Positions 26,879 through 35,032 of a DNA stretch of 64,000 nt are shown piece by piece. Every line of letters starts with the position of its first letter. Positions within the stretch are counted from its first letter, which is position 1. A model generated the notes under the pieces. The model was not told the DNA's origin and searched no databases. It saw only the letters and a list, made by a program, of their open reading frames with translations. Where the stretch lies: the NCBI GenBank assembly GCA_002402465.1, contig DHFW01000049.1:62001-126000 (forward strand), in the 5' to 3' direction. The position numbers were made by a program, and so were the translations under genes. The DNA comes from Bacteroidales bacterium UBA4814. Lineage in GTDB: Bacteria > Bacteroidota > Bacteroidia > Bacteroidales > UBA7960.

Positions 26879-27385
26879 CTATTCTGTCCGGCGCAATTTT
26901 TCAATGATGGCACTGGTAGAAAAACCTTCAAGGAAGTCGATGGTAACCACTTCTCCCTGATAGGCTGTTACCACGTCGTATCCCACGATGTCTTCGGCCT
27001 TGTAGTCGCTGCCTTTAACCAGTATGTGTGGCTTCACTTTTTTAATAAGCTCATAGGGGGTGTCTTCATCAAAGAGCACCACGGCGCTGACAAAAAACAG
27101 CGAGGCCAGCACCCTGGCCCTGGCCTCCTGATCGTTGACCGGGCGCCCGGGCCCCTTGAGCCGCCTTACCGACTGATCGGTGTTTAGGCCCACCACCAGC
27201 TCATGGCCCAAGTCGGCCGCTTTCAACAGGTAGTCGATATGCCCCAGGTGCAGGATATCAAAACAGCCGTTGGTGAAAACCACTTTTCTTTCATGAAAGT
27301 GCCAGTAGTTTATCAGTCGCGACAACTCCCGGCTGTCTGCTGAAGAAATGATCTTAGATTCAATAACTTGTTTTTTCGAACTCAT
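26879..27385 (-). CDS. rfaE2: D-glycero-beta-D-manno-heptose-1-phosphate adenylyltransferase
   Basis: A 168-residue nucleotidyltransferase with KVVFTNGCFDILHLGHIDYL (HxGH motif), GLNTDQSVRRLKGPGRPV and the late GFSTSAIIEKLR (S-T-S motif). This is the adenylyl-transfer half of HldE as a separate protein, which makes ADP-heptose for the LPS core. The kinase half is not in the window. It is in the same direction as ctpA and the flippase-like gene, with 70-100 nt gaps. Confidence 0.93.
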   Translation of the reverse strand: MSSKKQVIESKIISSADSRELSRLINYWHFHERKVVFTNGCFDILHLGHIDYLLKAADLGHELVVGLNTDQSVRRLKGPGRPVNDQEARARVLASLFFVSAVVLFDEDTPYELIKKVKPHILVKGSDYKAEDIVGYDVVTAYQGEVVTIDFLEGFSTSAIIEKLRRTE

Positions 27386-27456
27386 GGGAATTTCTGATTT
27401 ATCTCAGGGGGTGGGGTTTAAAATAAAACACTTGCCAGACAAGCTTGTTCAGCGCG

Positions 27457-28479
27457 TTATTGTTTTGGTTGCTCAATCCGGGCTGGCTTTTTCAGGAAAG
27501 AGAACCAGAGCCAGAGCAGCCCGCTGGTACCAATTATGACCACCATTTGAAGGGCGTGCGATATGTAAGCATAAGAGGTTGCGGGTTCGGGGGCAATGGC
27601 ATAAAGTTGCGTAAGGGTGGCAATGGTAATGAAGTGGTAGGTGCCTATGCCGCCCGGAACCGGCGCCAGTATGCCCAGGCTGCCTACTGCAAGTAGTGTA
27701 AGCCCCGCCATAGGCGAAAGGTGAGAGGTAGCCGTAAGGGCAAAAAAACCAAGGTAGGCCGTAAGAAAATAAAGCGCCCATATCAGCAGGGAGTAAAACA
27801 CAAACAAAACTTTGCTGCCCATTTTCCAGAGAGTTTTTATGCCGTTGACAAAACCCCGCAGTTGCCGTTTTAGTTTATAAGCGAAGGTGTCTGCCTCGGC
27901 ATTCATTAGCTTTTTTCTCAGCCACCAGGCCAGCAAAAACAAGACCAATAAAAAAAGGCTCCCGGCAATCATAATGATCACCATGCCAGAGGTGCCTTTT
28001 GCTATGAGCGAGCTGAAGAAAAAATCGTAAAGAAAATCTTTCAGGAAGCTGAATTGAAAAACGATGGTGAAAAACATGAGCAAAACCAGGGTGATCACGT
28101 CGATTAAGCGTTCGGCGATCATGGTACCGGCCAGGGAGTTAAAGGGTATGCCGTTCGATTTGCTGAGCACGGCGCATTTCGACACTTCTCCAAGCCTGGG
28201 CACCACCAGGTTGGCCAGGTAGCCCGACATAACCGCGTGAAAAGTTTTTCCCAAGCCGACTTTGTAACCCATGGAGCGTATCAATATATTCCAGCGCAGG
28301 GCCCTGGCCACATGACTCAACACCCCGGCAATCAAGGCCAGAATGATCCAAAAATAATTGGCATTTCTGAATTCGAAAACAATTTTGTCAAGGTCCTGCC
28401 CGCGGGTAACCCACCAAAGTAGCAGCAGACCCAAAGCCAGAAATAGTATAACCCTGAAGTACCTGCCCAATTTCTTCAC
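27457..28479 (-). CDS. LPG-synthase/flippase-like membrane protein (UPF0104)
   Basis: A 340-residue integral membrane protein with about eight helices and the family segments LSHVARALRWNILIRSMGY, YLANLVVPRLGEVSKCAVL and GSLGILAPVPGGIGTYHFIT, as in the transmembrane part of lysylphosphatidylglycerol synthase (MprF). It lacks the soluble aminoacyl-transfer domain, so lipid flipping or a related role is more likely than aminoacylation. The substrate is unknown. Confidence 0.88.
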   Translation of the reverse strand: MKKLGRYFRVILFLALGLLLLWWVTRGQDLDKIVFEFRNANYFWIILALIAGVLSHVARALRWNILIRSMGYKVGLGKTFHAVMSGYLANLVVPRLGEVSKCAVLSKSNGIPFNSLAGTMIAERLIDVITLVLLMFFTIVFQFSFLKDFLYDFFFSSLIAKGTSGMVIIMIAGSLFLLVLFLLAWWLRKKLMNAEADTFAYKLKRQLRGFVNGIKTLWKMGSKVLFVFYSLLIWALYFLTAYLGFFALTATSHLSPMAGLTLLAVGSLGILAPVPGGIGTYHFITIATLTQLYAIAPEPATSYAYISHALQMVVIIGTSGLLWLWFSFLKKPARIEQPKQ

Positions 28480-28628
28480 TGAATAACTACGGAATTTTGT
28501 TCAAATGGATTATGAGATAAACGGTGTCTTTTGCAGGCGTGATTGTATGTGGTTGCAAATAAGCTTTTTACAAATGTGTGAATGAAGAAATGCCTGTGCA
28601 AAACAAACCGGCAAAGCTAAAAGGAAAA

Positions 28629-28660
28629 TTTGAATTTAACCAAAAAAAACCGTAAATTTG
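28629..28660 (+). promoter_or_regulatory. Promoter of the starch-synthase-domain gene
   Basis: A -33 TTTG (28629-28632), a 20-nt spacer and the -7 box TAAATTTG (28653-28660) match the phylum consensus. The box overlaps a possible upstream start at 28658, so the ATG at 28700 is used. The rest of the 220-nt gap from the flippase gene shows nothing. Confidence 0.7.
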
Positions 28661-28699
28661 CAAACCATTTCTTCTTCTAACTGTCAACTACTTACGTTT

Positions 28700-29527
28700 A
28701 TGGAAAAATCCAGAGTGCTATTTGTTCAACAGGAAATAACTCCCTACCTGAAAGAAAGCCAGATGGGCCTTATTGGCCGGCATTTACCCCAGGGTATTCA
28801 GGAAAAAGGCAAGGAAATCCGCACATTTATGCCACGTTTCGGCAACATTAATGAGCGCCGCAATCAGTTGCACGAAGTCATCCGCCTTTCAGGTATGAAC
28901 CTGGTAATCAACGATACCGACCACCCGTTGATTATCAAGGTTGCATCCATCCAGGCTGCCCGCATGCAGATTTATTTTATCGATAACGAGGATTTCTTTC
29001 AGCGTAAATACACCCTTGCCGACAAAACCGGCAAGTATGCTGCCGATAACGATGAGCGTGCCATTTTCTTTACGCGTGGCGTTATAGAAACTGTGAAAAA
29101 GCTGGGCTGGGCGCCAGACATCGTGCACTGCAACGGTTGGTTTACCGGCCTTATGCCGCTGTATATAAAGGTGGCCCTGAAGGAAAACCCCATGTTTTCC
29201 GATACCAAGGTGGTATATTCTGTTTACAACGATGGATTTCCGGGTTCGCTCAACCCCGCCCTGGTCAACAAACTGCAGGGTAAAGAAATAAAAGCAGAGC
29301 ACCTTGCAGGGTACCAAGAGCCAACTTTCGTGAATATAAGCAAGGCCGCCATCGATTATTCCGACGGGGTCATTTTCGGAAACGAAACCATTAATCCGGA
29401 AATTGAAAAATATGCGCGCGAAAGCAACAAGCCTTTGCTCGAATACCAGTCGATGGATACTTATATCGATGCCTTTAACGATTTTTATGATGAGGTATTG
29501 GTCAACGAATCGGTGGTTTCAGAATAA
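28700..29527 (+). CDS. Stand-alone starch/glycogen-synthase N-terminal (GT5) domain
   Basis: The 275 residues match only the N-terminal Rossmann half of GT5 synthases: VLFVQQEITPYLKESQMG, LPQGIQEKGKEIRTFMPRFG, WAPDIVHCNGWFTGLMPLY and VVYSVYNDGFPG. The usual K-x-G-G loop near the start is replaced (ITPYLKESQMGLIG), and the C-terminal donor-binding half is absent; the frame ends cleanly at a stop. It is thus unlikely to be a working glycogen synthase by itself. Similar short proteins are annotated in Bacteroidota. DUF4270 and glmS follow. Confidence 0.85.
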   Translation: MEKSRVLFVQQEITPYLKESQMGLIGRHLPQGIQEKGKEIRTFMPRFGNINERRNQLHEVIRLSGMNLVINDTDHPLIIKVASIQAARMQIYFIDNEDFFQRKYTLADKTGKYAADNDERAIFFTRGVIETVKKLGWAPDIVHCNGWFTGLMPLYIKVALKENPMFSDTKVVYSVYNDGFPGSLNPALVNKLQGKEIKAEHLAGYQEPTFVNISKAAIDYSDGVIFGNETINPEIEKYARESNKPLLEYQSMDTYIDAFNDFYDEVLVNESVVSE

Positions 29528-29534
29528 ATTCTTA

Positions 29535-29542
29535 TAAATTTG
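29535..29542 (+). promoter_or_regulatory. Candidate -7 box for the DUF4270 gene
   Basis: TAAATTTG matches TAnnTTTG and lies 55 nt before the TTG start. No -33 box at proper distance was found. If used, the transcript would cross the hairpin at 29615-29638. Confidence 0.4.
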
Positions 29543-29597
29543 CCACCTGAAACAACGTATTTTCATTGATCTTTCTGAATCAAAAAATAATCCGACT

Positions 29598-30947
29598 TTG
29601 AAAAAGCAACTGTTCCCCCGTTTTAACGGGGGTTTTTTCCGCATCCCCTTTCAGGTTATAGCCATTTTTACCCTTATCCTTGCCTGGCAAAGCTGCTCAG
29701 AGCCCGACGGCATAGGCCTGAACCTGATCGATGAGCAGGCGGGCTATCAAATGACCGACACCATTACCATTGCGGCATTTTTTGAAAAGGACGATACCAT
29801 TCCAACCAACATTGGCTACCAGAATTTGCTGGGTTTAATGCACGATCCGGTTTTTGGAAAGGTCAGGGCCAGCATTTATACTCAGTTTCGTTTGCCTTCC
29901 AATGATTTCTCGCTGGGCGAAGAGCCAGTGCTCGACTCCATTGTGCTTTCGCTGGGCTATACTGGCGAGTATTATGGCGACCTTGAAACCTTACAGACTA
30001 TCAGGGTTTATGAATTGCTTGAGCCTGTGCCCGATGCCGACTCTCTTTTCAACAACCAACCCCTGGCGGTTGTGGAGCGAAGTTTAGGACAGCGAATATT
30101 ACGTCCCGCCCCTACCGACAGTACCTTGATTGACACGACCTATTTCGCCCCCCACTTCACCCTGAGGCTGGCCGACTGGTTCGGGCAAAAAATCATCAAT
30201 GCCAATGGCACCGAAGCCTTTGAAAATGTGGACAACTTCCTCGATTATTTCAAAGGACTTCAAATTACCGTGGCCGATAATTTCTCGGAAGGGGGAGCCA
30301 TTTTCAATATCAACATGTTCTCGTTTTATACTGTTCTCAGGCTGTACTATCACGAGGCGGCTGATACGGTGGTCGTTCCACGGCAGTACAATTTTTACCT
30401 GAGCGAATTTGCCAAGCGACTGACTTTTGCTGAACATTTCGATTTTGCCGGAAGTCATTCACTCATCCAGGAACAATTGAATAATCCCGGCCAGCTTAAC
30501 GACAGTTTAATCTTTCTCCGATCGCTGGGCGGACTGCGTGCCAGATTAAAGTTTCCGCATATTGAAACGCTGAGCGAGCTCAACAACGTTACCATAAACC
30601 AGGCCAGGCTTATAATCCCGGTTGATGAAGAATTTAGCGACGACACCTATTTTGCTGCACGCAGATTGTTTTTGTTGCAACTGTCAGAAGATGAAGAACT
30701 GGTTGCCTTACGCGACTACTTACTTGGGCAAACCTACTTTGGTGGGGTATATGATGAATCGAAAAAACAATACGAGTTCAATATTACTCAGCATTTACAA
30801 GAGGTGCTCAGCGGCCAGCTCGAAAACAGCGACCTGGTGCTGATTGTTTCCGGATCGGCCGAAAATGCCCAGCGGGTTGTACTCAGGGGCCCCGGCCGAA
30901 CTGAAAACCCCATGAAGCTCGAGATTATCTATACCCTTTTTAACTAA
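29598..30947 (+). CDS. DUF4270 lipoprotein
   Basis: A 449-residue surface lipoprotein. The start is TTG: no ATG or GTG in frame precedes the signal peptide, whose hydrophobic part (FQVIAIFTLILAWQSC) ends with the lipobox Cys near residue 33. After it, SEPDGIGLNLIDEQAGYQ and a beta-rich body with repeated D-S-I-V-L-S-L pairs match DUF4270, common in Bacteroidota and often next to glmS. Codons 6-14 encode a perfect terminator-like hairpin. glmS follows after 25 nt, so the two are probably cotranscribed. Confidence 0.85.
   Translation: MKKQLFPRFNGGFFRIPFQVIAIFTLILAWQSCSEPDGIGLNLIDEQAGYQMTDTITIAAFFEKDDTIPTNIGYQNLLGLMHDPVFGKVRASIYTQFRLPSNDFSLGEEPVLDSIVLSLGYTGEYYGDLETLQTIRVYELLEPVPDADSLFNNQPLAVVERSLGQRILRPAPTDSTLIDTTYFAPHFTLRLADWFGQKIINANGTEAFENVDNFLDYFKGLQITVADNFSEGGAIFNINMFSFYTVLRLYYHEAADTVVVPRQYNFYLSEFAKRLTFAEHFDFAGSHSLIQEQLNNPGQLNDSLIFLRSLGGLRARLKFPHIETLSELNNVTINQARLIIPVDEEFSDDTYFAARRLFLLQLSEDEELVALRDYLLGQTYFGGVYDESKKQYEFNITQHLQEVLSGQLENSDLVLIVSGSAENAQRVVLRGPGRTENPMKLEIIYTLFN
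29615..29638 (+). terminator. Terminator-like hairpin within the DUF4270 signal-peptide codons
   Basis: CCCCCGT (29615-29621), loop TTTA and ACGGGGG (29626-29632) make a 7-bp stem followed by six T. It lies 88 nt after the starch-synthase-domain stop, so it could end that transcript, yet it also lies inside the DUF4270 frame (codons for PRFNGGFF). It might act as an attenuator. Confidence 0.6.
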
Positions 30948-30972
30948 TTTTCTCATCCTAATTTTTTTAAGA

Positions 30973-32811
30973 ATGTGTGGAATAGTTGGGTACATCGGAC
31001 CGCGTGAAGCATACCCCGTACTGGTAAAAGGCCTTAAAAGGCTTGAATACCGCGGATACGACAGCGCCGGCCTGGCTTTGCTCGATGGCGGCCTTAAGCT
31101 TTACAAAAATCACGGAAAAGTATCGGATCTTGAGGAAAATGTCAGAGGCAAAGATATTAGTGGTTATGTAGGTATTGGGCATACCCGATGGGCTACCCAC
31201 GGCGAACCCAGCGATGTAAATGCCCATCCGCACTACAGCCAAAGCCGCAAACTGGCTATCATTCACAACGGAATCATCGAAAACTACGGTTCGCTGAAAA
31301 CCGAGCTCATTAACCGCGGCTTCGAGTTTAAAAGCAATACCGACACCGAGGTGTTGGTGCACCTGATCGAAAACATACAGCAAGAAGAGGGGGTGGAGCT
31401 GGTAGAGGCCGTGCGCATTGCCATGAATTACGTGGTAGGAGCCTATGCCATAGTGGTGATCTCGGAAAATGACCCCGACAAGCTTATCGCAGCCAAAAAA
31501 GGAAGTCCACTGGTCATCGGCATTGGAAAGGAGGAGTATTTTATTGCCTCCGATGCCTCGCCCATTGTGGAATATACCCAAAATGTGGTTTACCTCGACG
31601 ACGAGGAGCTGGCCATTGTTCCCCGTAAGGGTGAGCTGAAGATTAAAACCATCCGCAACAAGGAAAAGACCCCTTTTGTACACCACCTCGAAATGCAGCT
31701 GTCGACCATCGAAAAGGGTGGTTTTCCGCATTTTATGCTGAAGGAGATTTATGAGCAGCCCAAAAGCATAAAGGACAGCATGCGCGGCAGGCTTAGCCTG
31801 CAGACAGGGCAGGTGGTGCTGGGCGGCATTATCGACTACGAGCAGAAGTTTCTCAACGCCCGCCGCATATTAATGATTGCCTGCGGCACCTCGTGGCATG
31901 CAGCCCTGGTGGGCGAATACCTTTTTGAGGATCTTGCCCGCATACCCGTAGAAGTTGAATATGCCTCGGAATTTCGATACCGCAACCCGGTGATTTACGA
32001 AGACGATATCGTGATTGCCATCAGCCAGTCGGGCGAAACGGCCGATACCCTTGCTGCCATCGAGCTGGCTAAGTCGAAAGGTGCTACTATATTGGGTATT
32101 TGCAATGTGGTGGGCTCGTCCATTGCCCGGGCTACGCATGCCGGCTCTTATACCCACGCCGGCCCCGAGATTGGCGTGGCCAGCACCAAGGCCTTTACCG
32201 CACAGGTTACCGTGCTGGCGCTTATGGCATTGGCCATTGCACAGCGCAAAGGCACCCTGTCGAAGTCGCGCTATTACGAGCTGATCAGCGAAATGGAATC
32301 CATCCCTGCCAAAGTGGATGAGGTACTGAAGGTAAACGACCTGGTGTACGAAATTTCCACCCACTTTAAGGATGCCCGTAATTTCCTTTATTTAGGCCGT
32401 GGGTATAACTTTCCGGTGGCCCTCGAAGGCGCGCTGAAACTTAAGGAGATTTCCTATATTCATGCCGAAGGCTATCCTGCAGCCGAAATGAAGCACGGCC
32501 CCATTGCCCTGATCGATGAGCATATGCCCGTGGTGGTATTGGCCACCAAAAAGGGCACCTACGAAAAGGTAATCAGCAACATCCAGGAGGTGAAGGCCCG
32601 CAAAGGGGTAATCATTGCCATTGTAACCAAAGGCGACGAAATTGTGCGCGATATGGCCGATTACGTGATCGAGATTCCTGAAACCGACGAGATCTTCGTG
32701 CCCCTGGTGGCTACCATTCCGCTGCAGCTTCTCTCATACCACATTGCCGTTATGCGCGGCTGCAACGTAGACCAACCCCGCAACCTGGCCAAATCGGTAA
32801 CCGTGGAGTAG
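30973..32811 (+). CDS. glmS: Glutamine-fructose-6-phosphate aminotransferase (isomerizing)
   Basis: GlmS makes glucosamine-6-phosphate, the entry to peptidoglycan and lipid A sugars. It begins MCGIVGYIGPREAYPVLV, where Cys2 is the glutaminase nucleophile; GHTRWATHGEPSDVNAHPH and HNGIIENY follow. Two SIS domains (CGTSWHAALVGEYLFEDLAR, SQSGETADTLAAIELAK) complete the 612 residues. There is no visible riboswitch or ribozyme in the 25-nt gap before it. Confidence 0.97.
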   Translation: MCGIVGYIGPREAYPVLVKGLKRLEYRGYDSAGLALLDGGLKLYKNHGKVSDLEENVRGKDISGYVGIGHTRWATHGEPSDVNAHPHYSQSRKLAIIHNGIIENYGSLKTELINRGFEFKSNTDTEVLVHLIENIQQEEGVELVEAVRIAMNYVVGAYAIVVISENDPDKLIAAKKGSPLVIGIGKEEYFIASDASPIVEYTQNVVYLDDEELAIVPRKGELKIKTIRNKEKTPFVHHLEMQLSTIEKGGFPHFMLKEIYEQPKSIKDSMRGRLSLQTGQVVLGGIIDYEQKFLNARRILMIACGTSWHAALVGEYLFEDLARIPVEVEYASEFRYRNPVIYEDDIVIAISQSGETADTLAAIELAKSKGATILGICNVVGSSIARATHAGSYTHAGPEIGVASTKAFTAQVTVLALMALAIAQRKGTLSKSRYYELISEMESIPAKVDEVLKVNDLVYEISTHFKDARNFLYLGRGYNFPVALEGALKLKEISYIHAEGYPAAEMKHGPIALIDEHMPVVVLATKKGTYEKVISNIQEVKARKGVIIAIVTKGDEIVRDMADYVIEIPETDEIFVPLVATIPLQLLSYHIAVMRGCNVDQPRNLAKSVTVE

Positions 32812-32942
32812 TTGTCAAAAGGCACTTTCTGATTTTCTTTTTTCTTCCTATCCGGTTTTTTTCAATAAAAATCCTGTCCTATCTCAATTGCAGACCTGCT
32901 GCATCACAAGCCCTGTTTCTTCTGCGTTTGCATGCTTGCTGG

Positions 32943-32950
32943 TAATTTTG
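32943..32950 (+). promoter_or_regulatory. Candidate -7 box for the thioredoxin-like/trxB pair
   Basis: TAATTTTG matches TAnnTTTG, 65 nt before the ATG. The -33 region is not clear. Confidence 0.4.
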
Positions 32951-33015
32951 CATCTGTAAAATTTTAGCAATGCCTTCAACAAAAAACAGAACATTCATTC
33001 AAAAAATCTTTAATC

Positions 33016-33372
33016 ATGTTGTACACTAATTTGAAGCACATCGAATCAGCCGCTGATCATGCCAAAATCATCAGCGAAAACGAAAACGTAATGGTCATTT
33101 GCGGCCGCATGGGGCCCATGTGTATTCCCGTTTACGGCATTGCCGAAGAGCTGGAGGAAGAATACCCCCACGTGAAGTTTTATGATATGGAATTTGACCA
33201 TCCCGATGCACACGTAATACGCAATCTTCCTGAGGTGCGCGGTTTCATGGGCATTCCTTTTACCATTTATTACAAAAACGGCAAGGTAGTGAAGGCTACT
33301 TCGAGCATACAAAGCCGTCAGCAAATCACCACAATTCTCGACGAACAATTTGCTCAGGCCCTAAACGCTTAA
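33016..33372 (+). CDS. Thioredoxin-fold protein with altered active site
   Basis: A 118-residue thioredoxin fold. Aligned with WCGPCKxxxP, the active site reads RMGPMCIPVYG: both redox Cys positions (32 and 35) are Met, and Cys29 and Cys36 flank them. The cis-Pro region is GIPFTIYYKNGK. It stands 4 nt before trxB, so it is surely cotranscribed with a thioredoxin reductase. The usual CxxC exchange is impossible; a C29/C36 pair or a binding role are alternatives. Confidence 0.85.
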   Translation: MLYTNLKHIESAADHAKIISENENVMVICGRMGPMCIPVYGIAEELEEEYPHVKFYDMEFDHPDAHVIRNLPEVRGFMGIPFTIYYKNGKVVKATSSIQSRQQITTILDEQFAQALNA

Positions 33373-33376
33373 TGCC

Positions 33377-34336
33377 ATGGATGGAGTAAAGCATTATGAT
33401 GCCATAGTGATAGGTGCAGGTCCCGCCGGACTCACGGCAGGGATCTACCTGTCGCGGGCCAGGTTGAAAACCCTGCTGCTCGACAGTGGTACCGTGGGCG
33501 GGCAAATGGTGCTTACCCACGAAATTGCCAATTATCCGGGCGTGGAGAGCATCAGCGGCTACCAGTTGGGAAACATCATGCGCAAGCAGGCCAAAACCTT
33601 TGGCTGCGATATTAAGTCTAATATTGTGATTGAGGGCATGCAGCTCGAAGGCGAGCTCAAACGGGTGACCCTTACGGGAGGCATCACCTATACTGCCAAT
33701 GCCGTAATTCTTACCCCGGGCGGACGTTCGCGCACCCTGGGCATGCCGGGCGAAGACCGCTTCAAAGGTCGCGGTATTTCCTATTGTGCCACCTGCGATG
33801 GCGACTTCTTTACCGATAAGGAAATTGTGGTGGTCGGTGGCGGAAACTCAGCCCTCGAAGAAGCCGTTTCACTTACTAAATATGCCTCTAAGGTGACCGT
33901 TATTCATCAGTTCGACCACTTTCAGGCTTTCGAACATGCCGTGGAAGAGGCCCGCAGCAACCCCAAAATTAATTTCGTGATGGAATCTTCCATTGTGGCT
34001 TTTCATGGTGAGGAGAAACTTGAAAGCGTAGATATTAAAAACCTGAATACCGGCGAAATCTACAATTTCAAAACCGATGGGGTGTTCATTTTTATTGGCT
34101 ATGTGCCCAATACCGAATTTTTGCAAGGTGTTTTGGAGTTGAACCAGTGGGGCGAGATCATAGTGAAGCCCGACATGTCGACCAGCCTGGAGGGCGTTTA
34201 TGCCGCCGGCGACAGCATTGTAAAGCGTTTTCGCCAGGTAACCACTGCCGTGGGCGATGGCACTGTGGCCGCCCTGGCTGCTTCCAATTTTTTGAACGAG
34301 CAGAAAACCCGCCGGCGTGAACTAGCCCTGAATTAG
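33377..34336 (+). CDS. trxB: Thioredoxin-disulfide reductase
   Basis: A 319-residue FAD/NADPH reductase: IGAGPAGLTAGIYLSRARL (FAD loop), the redox CATC in SYCATCDGDFF, VVGGGNSALEEA (NADPH loop) and GVYAAGDSIVKRFRQVTTAVGDG. Residues normally contacting NADP(H) phosphate are HQFDHFQA here rather than the HRRxxxRA of E. coli TrxB, so cofactor preference may differ. The gene partner is the altered thioredoxin just upstream. Confidence 0.93.
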   Translation: MDGVKHYDAIVIGAGPAGLTAGIYLSRARLKTLLLDSGTVGGQMVLTHEIANYPGVESISGYQLGNIMRKQAKTFGCDIKSNIVIEGMQLEGELKRVTLTGGITYTANAVILTPGGRSRTLGMPGEDRFKGRGISYCATCDGDFFTDKEIVVVGGGNSALEEAVSLTKYASKVTVIHQFDHFQAFEHAVEEARSNPKINFVMESSIVAFHGEEKLESVDIKNLNTGEIYNFKTDGVFIFIGYVPNTEFLQGVLELNQWGEIIVKPDMSTSLEGVYAAGDSIVKRFRQVTTAVGDGTVAALAASNFLNEQKTRRRELALN

Positions 34337-34423
34337 AAGACAAGGATTACCTGATCATTCCCTATGCCTACATCCTGGCAAAAATTGTGGAAACCGAAAC
34401 GATTTAATTAACAACACGTGAAG

Positions 34424-34463
34424 CAAAGCGGGTGCGGAAATTTTTTCGCACCCGCTTTGTTTT
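34424..34463. terminator. Strong terminator after trxB
   Basis: A 13-bp perfect stem, 34424-34436 paired with 34447-34459 (core AGCGGGTGCG), has an A/T loop and is followed by TTTT on the plus strand. Confidence 0.8.
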
Positions 34464-34562
34464 AAAACCCAACCCCCCCCCACGGGGCTTTTGCAAAACA
34501 CCTGCAAAATGCACCCGAAGGAGTTGGAATGAATGGTCTGTAAGATAATTCTTCCTGGAGAT

Positions 34563-34682
34563 TTAAAACTCTTCCTCAATCCCAATGGGTATGGGTTTTG
34601 GGATTTGAAAATAGTAGAAGTTTTTAATGCTTCCTTCTGCCTTGAAGTTGGCATACCATTCGTCATAAACGCCTCCATTGTG
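34563..34682 (-). pseudogene. Possible C-terminal gene remnant
   Basis: In the minus frame, 39 codons run from a TGA at 34683-34685 to a TAA at 34563. The translation begins NNGGVYDEWYANFKAEGS and ends FQIPKPIPIGIEEEF, and it looks like a genuine protein C terminus. No start codon or upstream part remains. I cannot name the family. The whole stretch 34337-35032 (696 nt) otherwise contains a 24-codon frame right after trxB (LEDKDYLIIPYAYILAKIVE...), a nine-C run at 34473-34481, the terminator and palindromes, and no intact gene. Confidence 0.4.
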
Positions 34683-34689
34683 TTTCAAA

Positions 34690-34713
34690 AAACTTCCAAG
34701 GTTTTGGAAGTTT
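34690..34713. repeat. 10-bp hairpin repeat AAACTTCCAA/TTGGAAGTTT
   Basis: Perfect 10-bp stem (34690-34699 and 34704-34713) with the 4-nt loop GGTT, in the debris region. It is unlike the other palindromes here and may be a second repeat family. Confidence 0.6.
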
Positions 34714-34902
34714 CTTTAATGCTATAAATATTTGTGCAAATCCTTTTAAATTATTGTTCATGGCAGGAGGCCTTAATCGCTTAAAAGTATTGATTTTACT
34801 TATGTTTCAGGGGGTGGAAATTTATTTCCGGATGTTTTCCATGAAAATGACAAGTTTTCCTCCGGCAGATGAAAATTTTTAAAAAAAGCTATGGTTTTTT
34901 TG

Positions 34903-34930
34903 GTATAGACGCAATGCATTGCGTCTCTGC
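34903..34930. repeat. REP-like palindrome, copy 1
   Basis: The inner 20 nt, AGACGCAATGCATTGCGTCT (34907-34926), are a perfect palindrome; the outer bases follow the copy 2 and 3 pattern with one mismatch pair (34906, and 34929 opposite 34904's partner region). It lies 21 nt from copy 2 and downstream of the transposase gene. Confidence 0.75.
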
Positions 34931-34950
34931 GGGGTGCCGATTTTGGATAT

Positions 34951-34978
34951 GTAGAGACGTAGCATGCTACGTCTCTAC
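34951..34978. repeat. REP-like palindrome, copy 2
   Basis: A perfect 28-nt palindrome; each arm begins GTAGAGACG and the centre is TAGCATGCTA. It shares the arms with copy 3, but the centre differs in a symmetrical way that keeps full pairing. Confidence 0.85.
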
Positions 34979-35032
34979 GATCCCGCAAAAATTTTCAGTC
35001 AAACCAGCCTAACCATTATGTTTTTTTGTGGA

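Noticed and set aside
30948..30972. A glmS ribozyme or riboswitch
   Set aside because: Only 25 nt separate DUF4270 and glmS, too short for such an element.
32970..33029. A short upstream ORF (MPSTKNRTFIQK...) before the altered thioredoxin gene
   Set aside because: Nineteen codons without a codon bias or conserved pattern; it overlaps the thioredoxin start but nothing else supports it.
34473..34481. A nine-C run as a phase-variation tract
   Set aside because: It is in noncoding debris with no gene or promoter that its length could switch.
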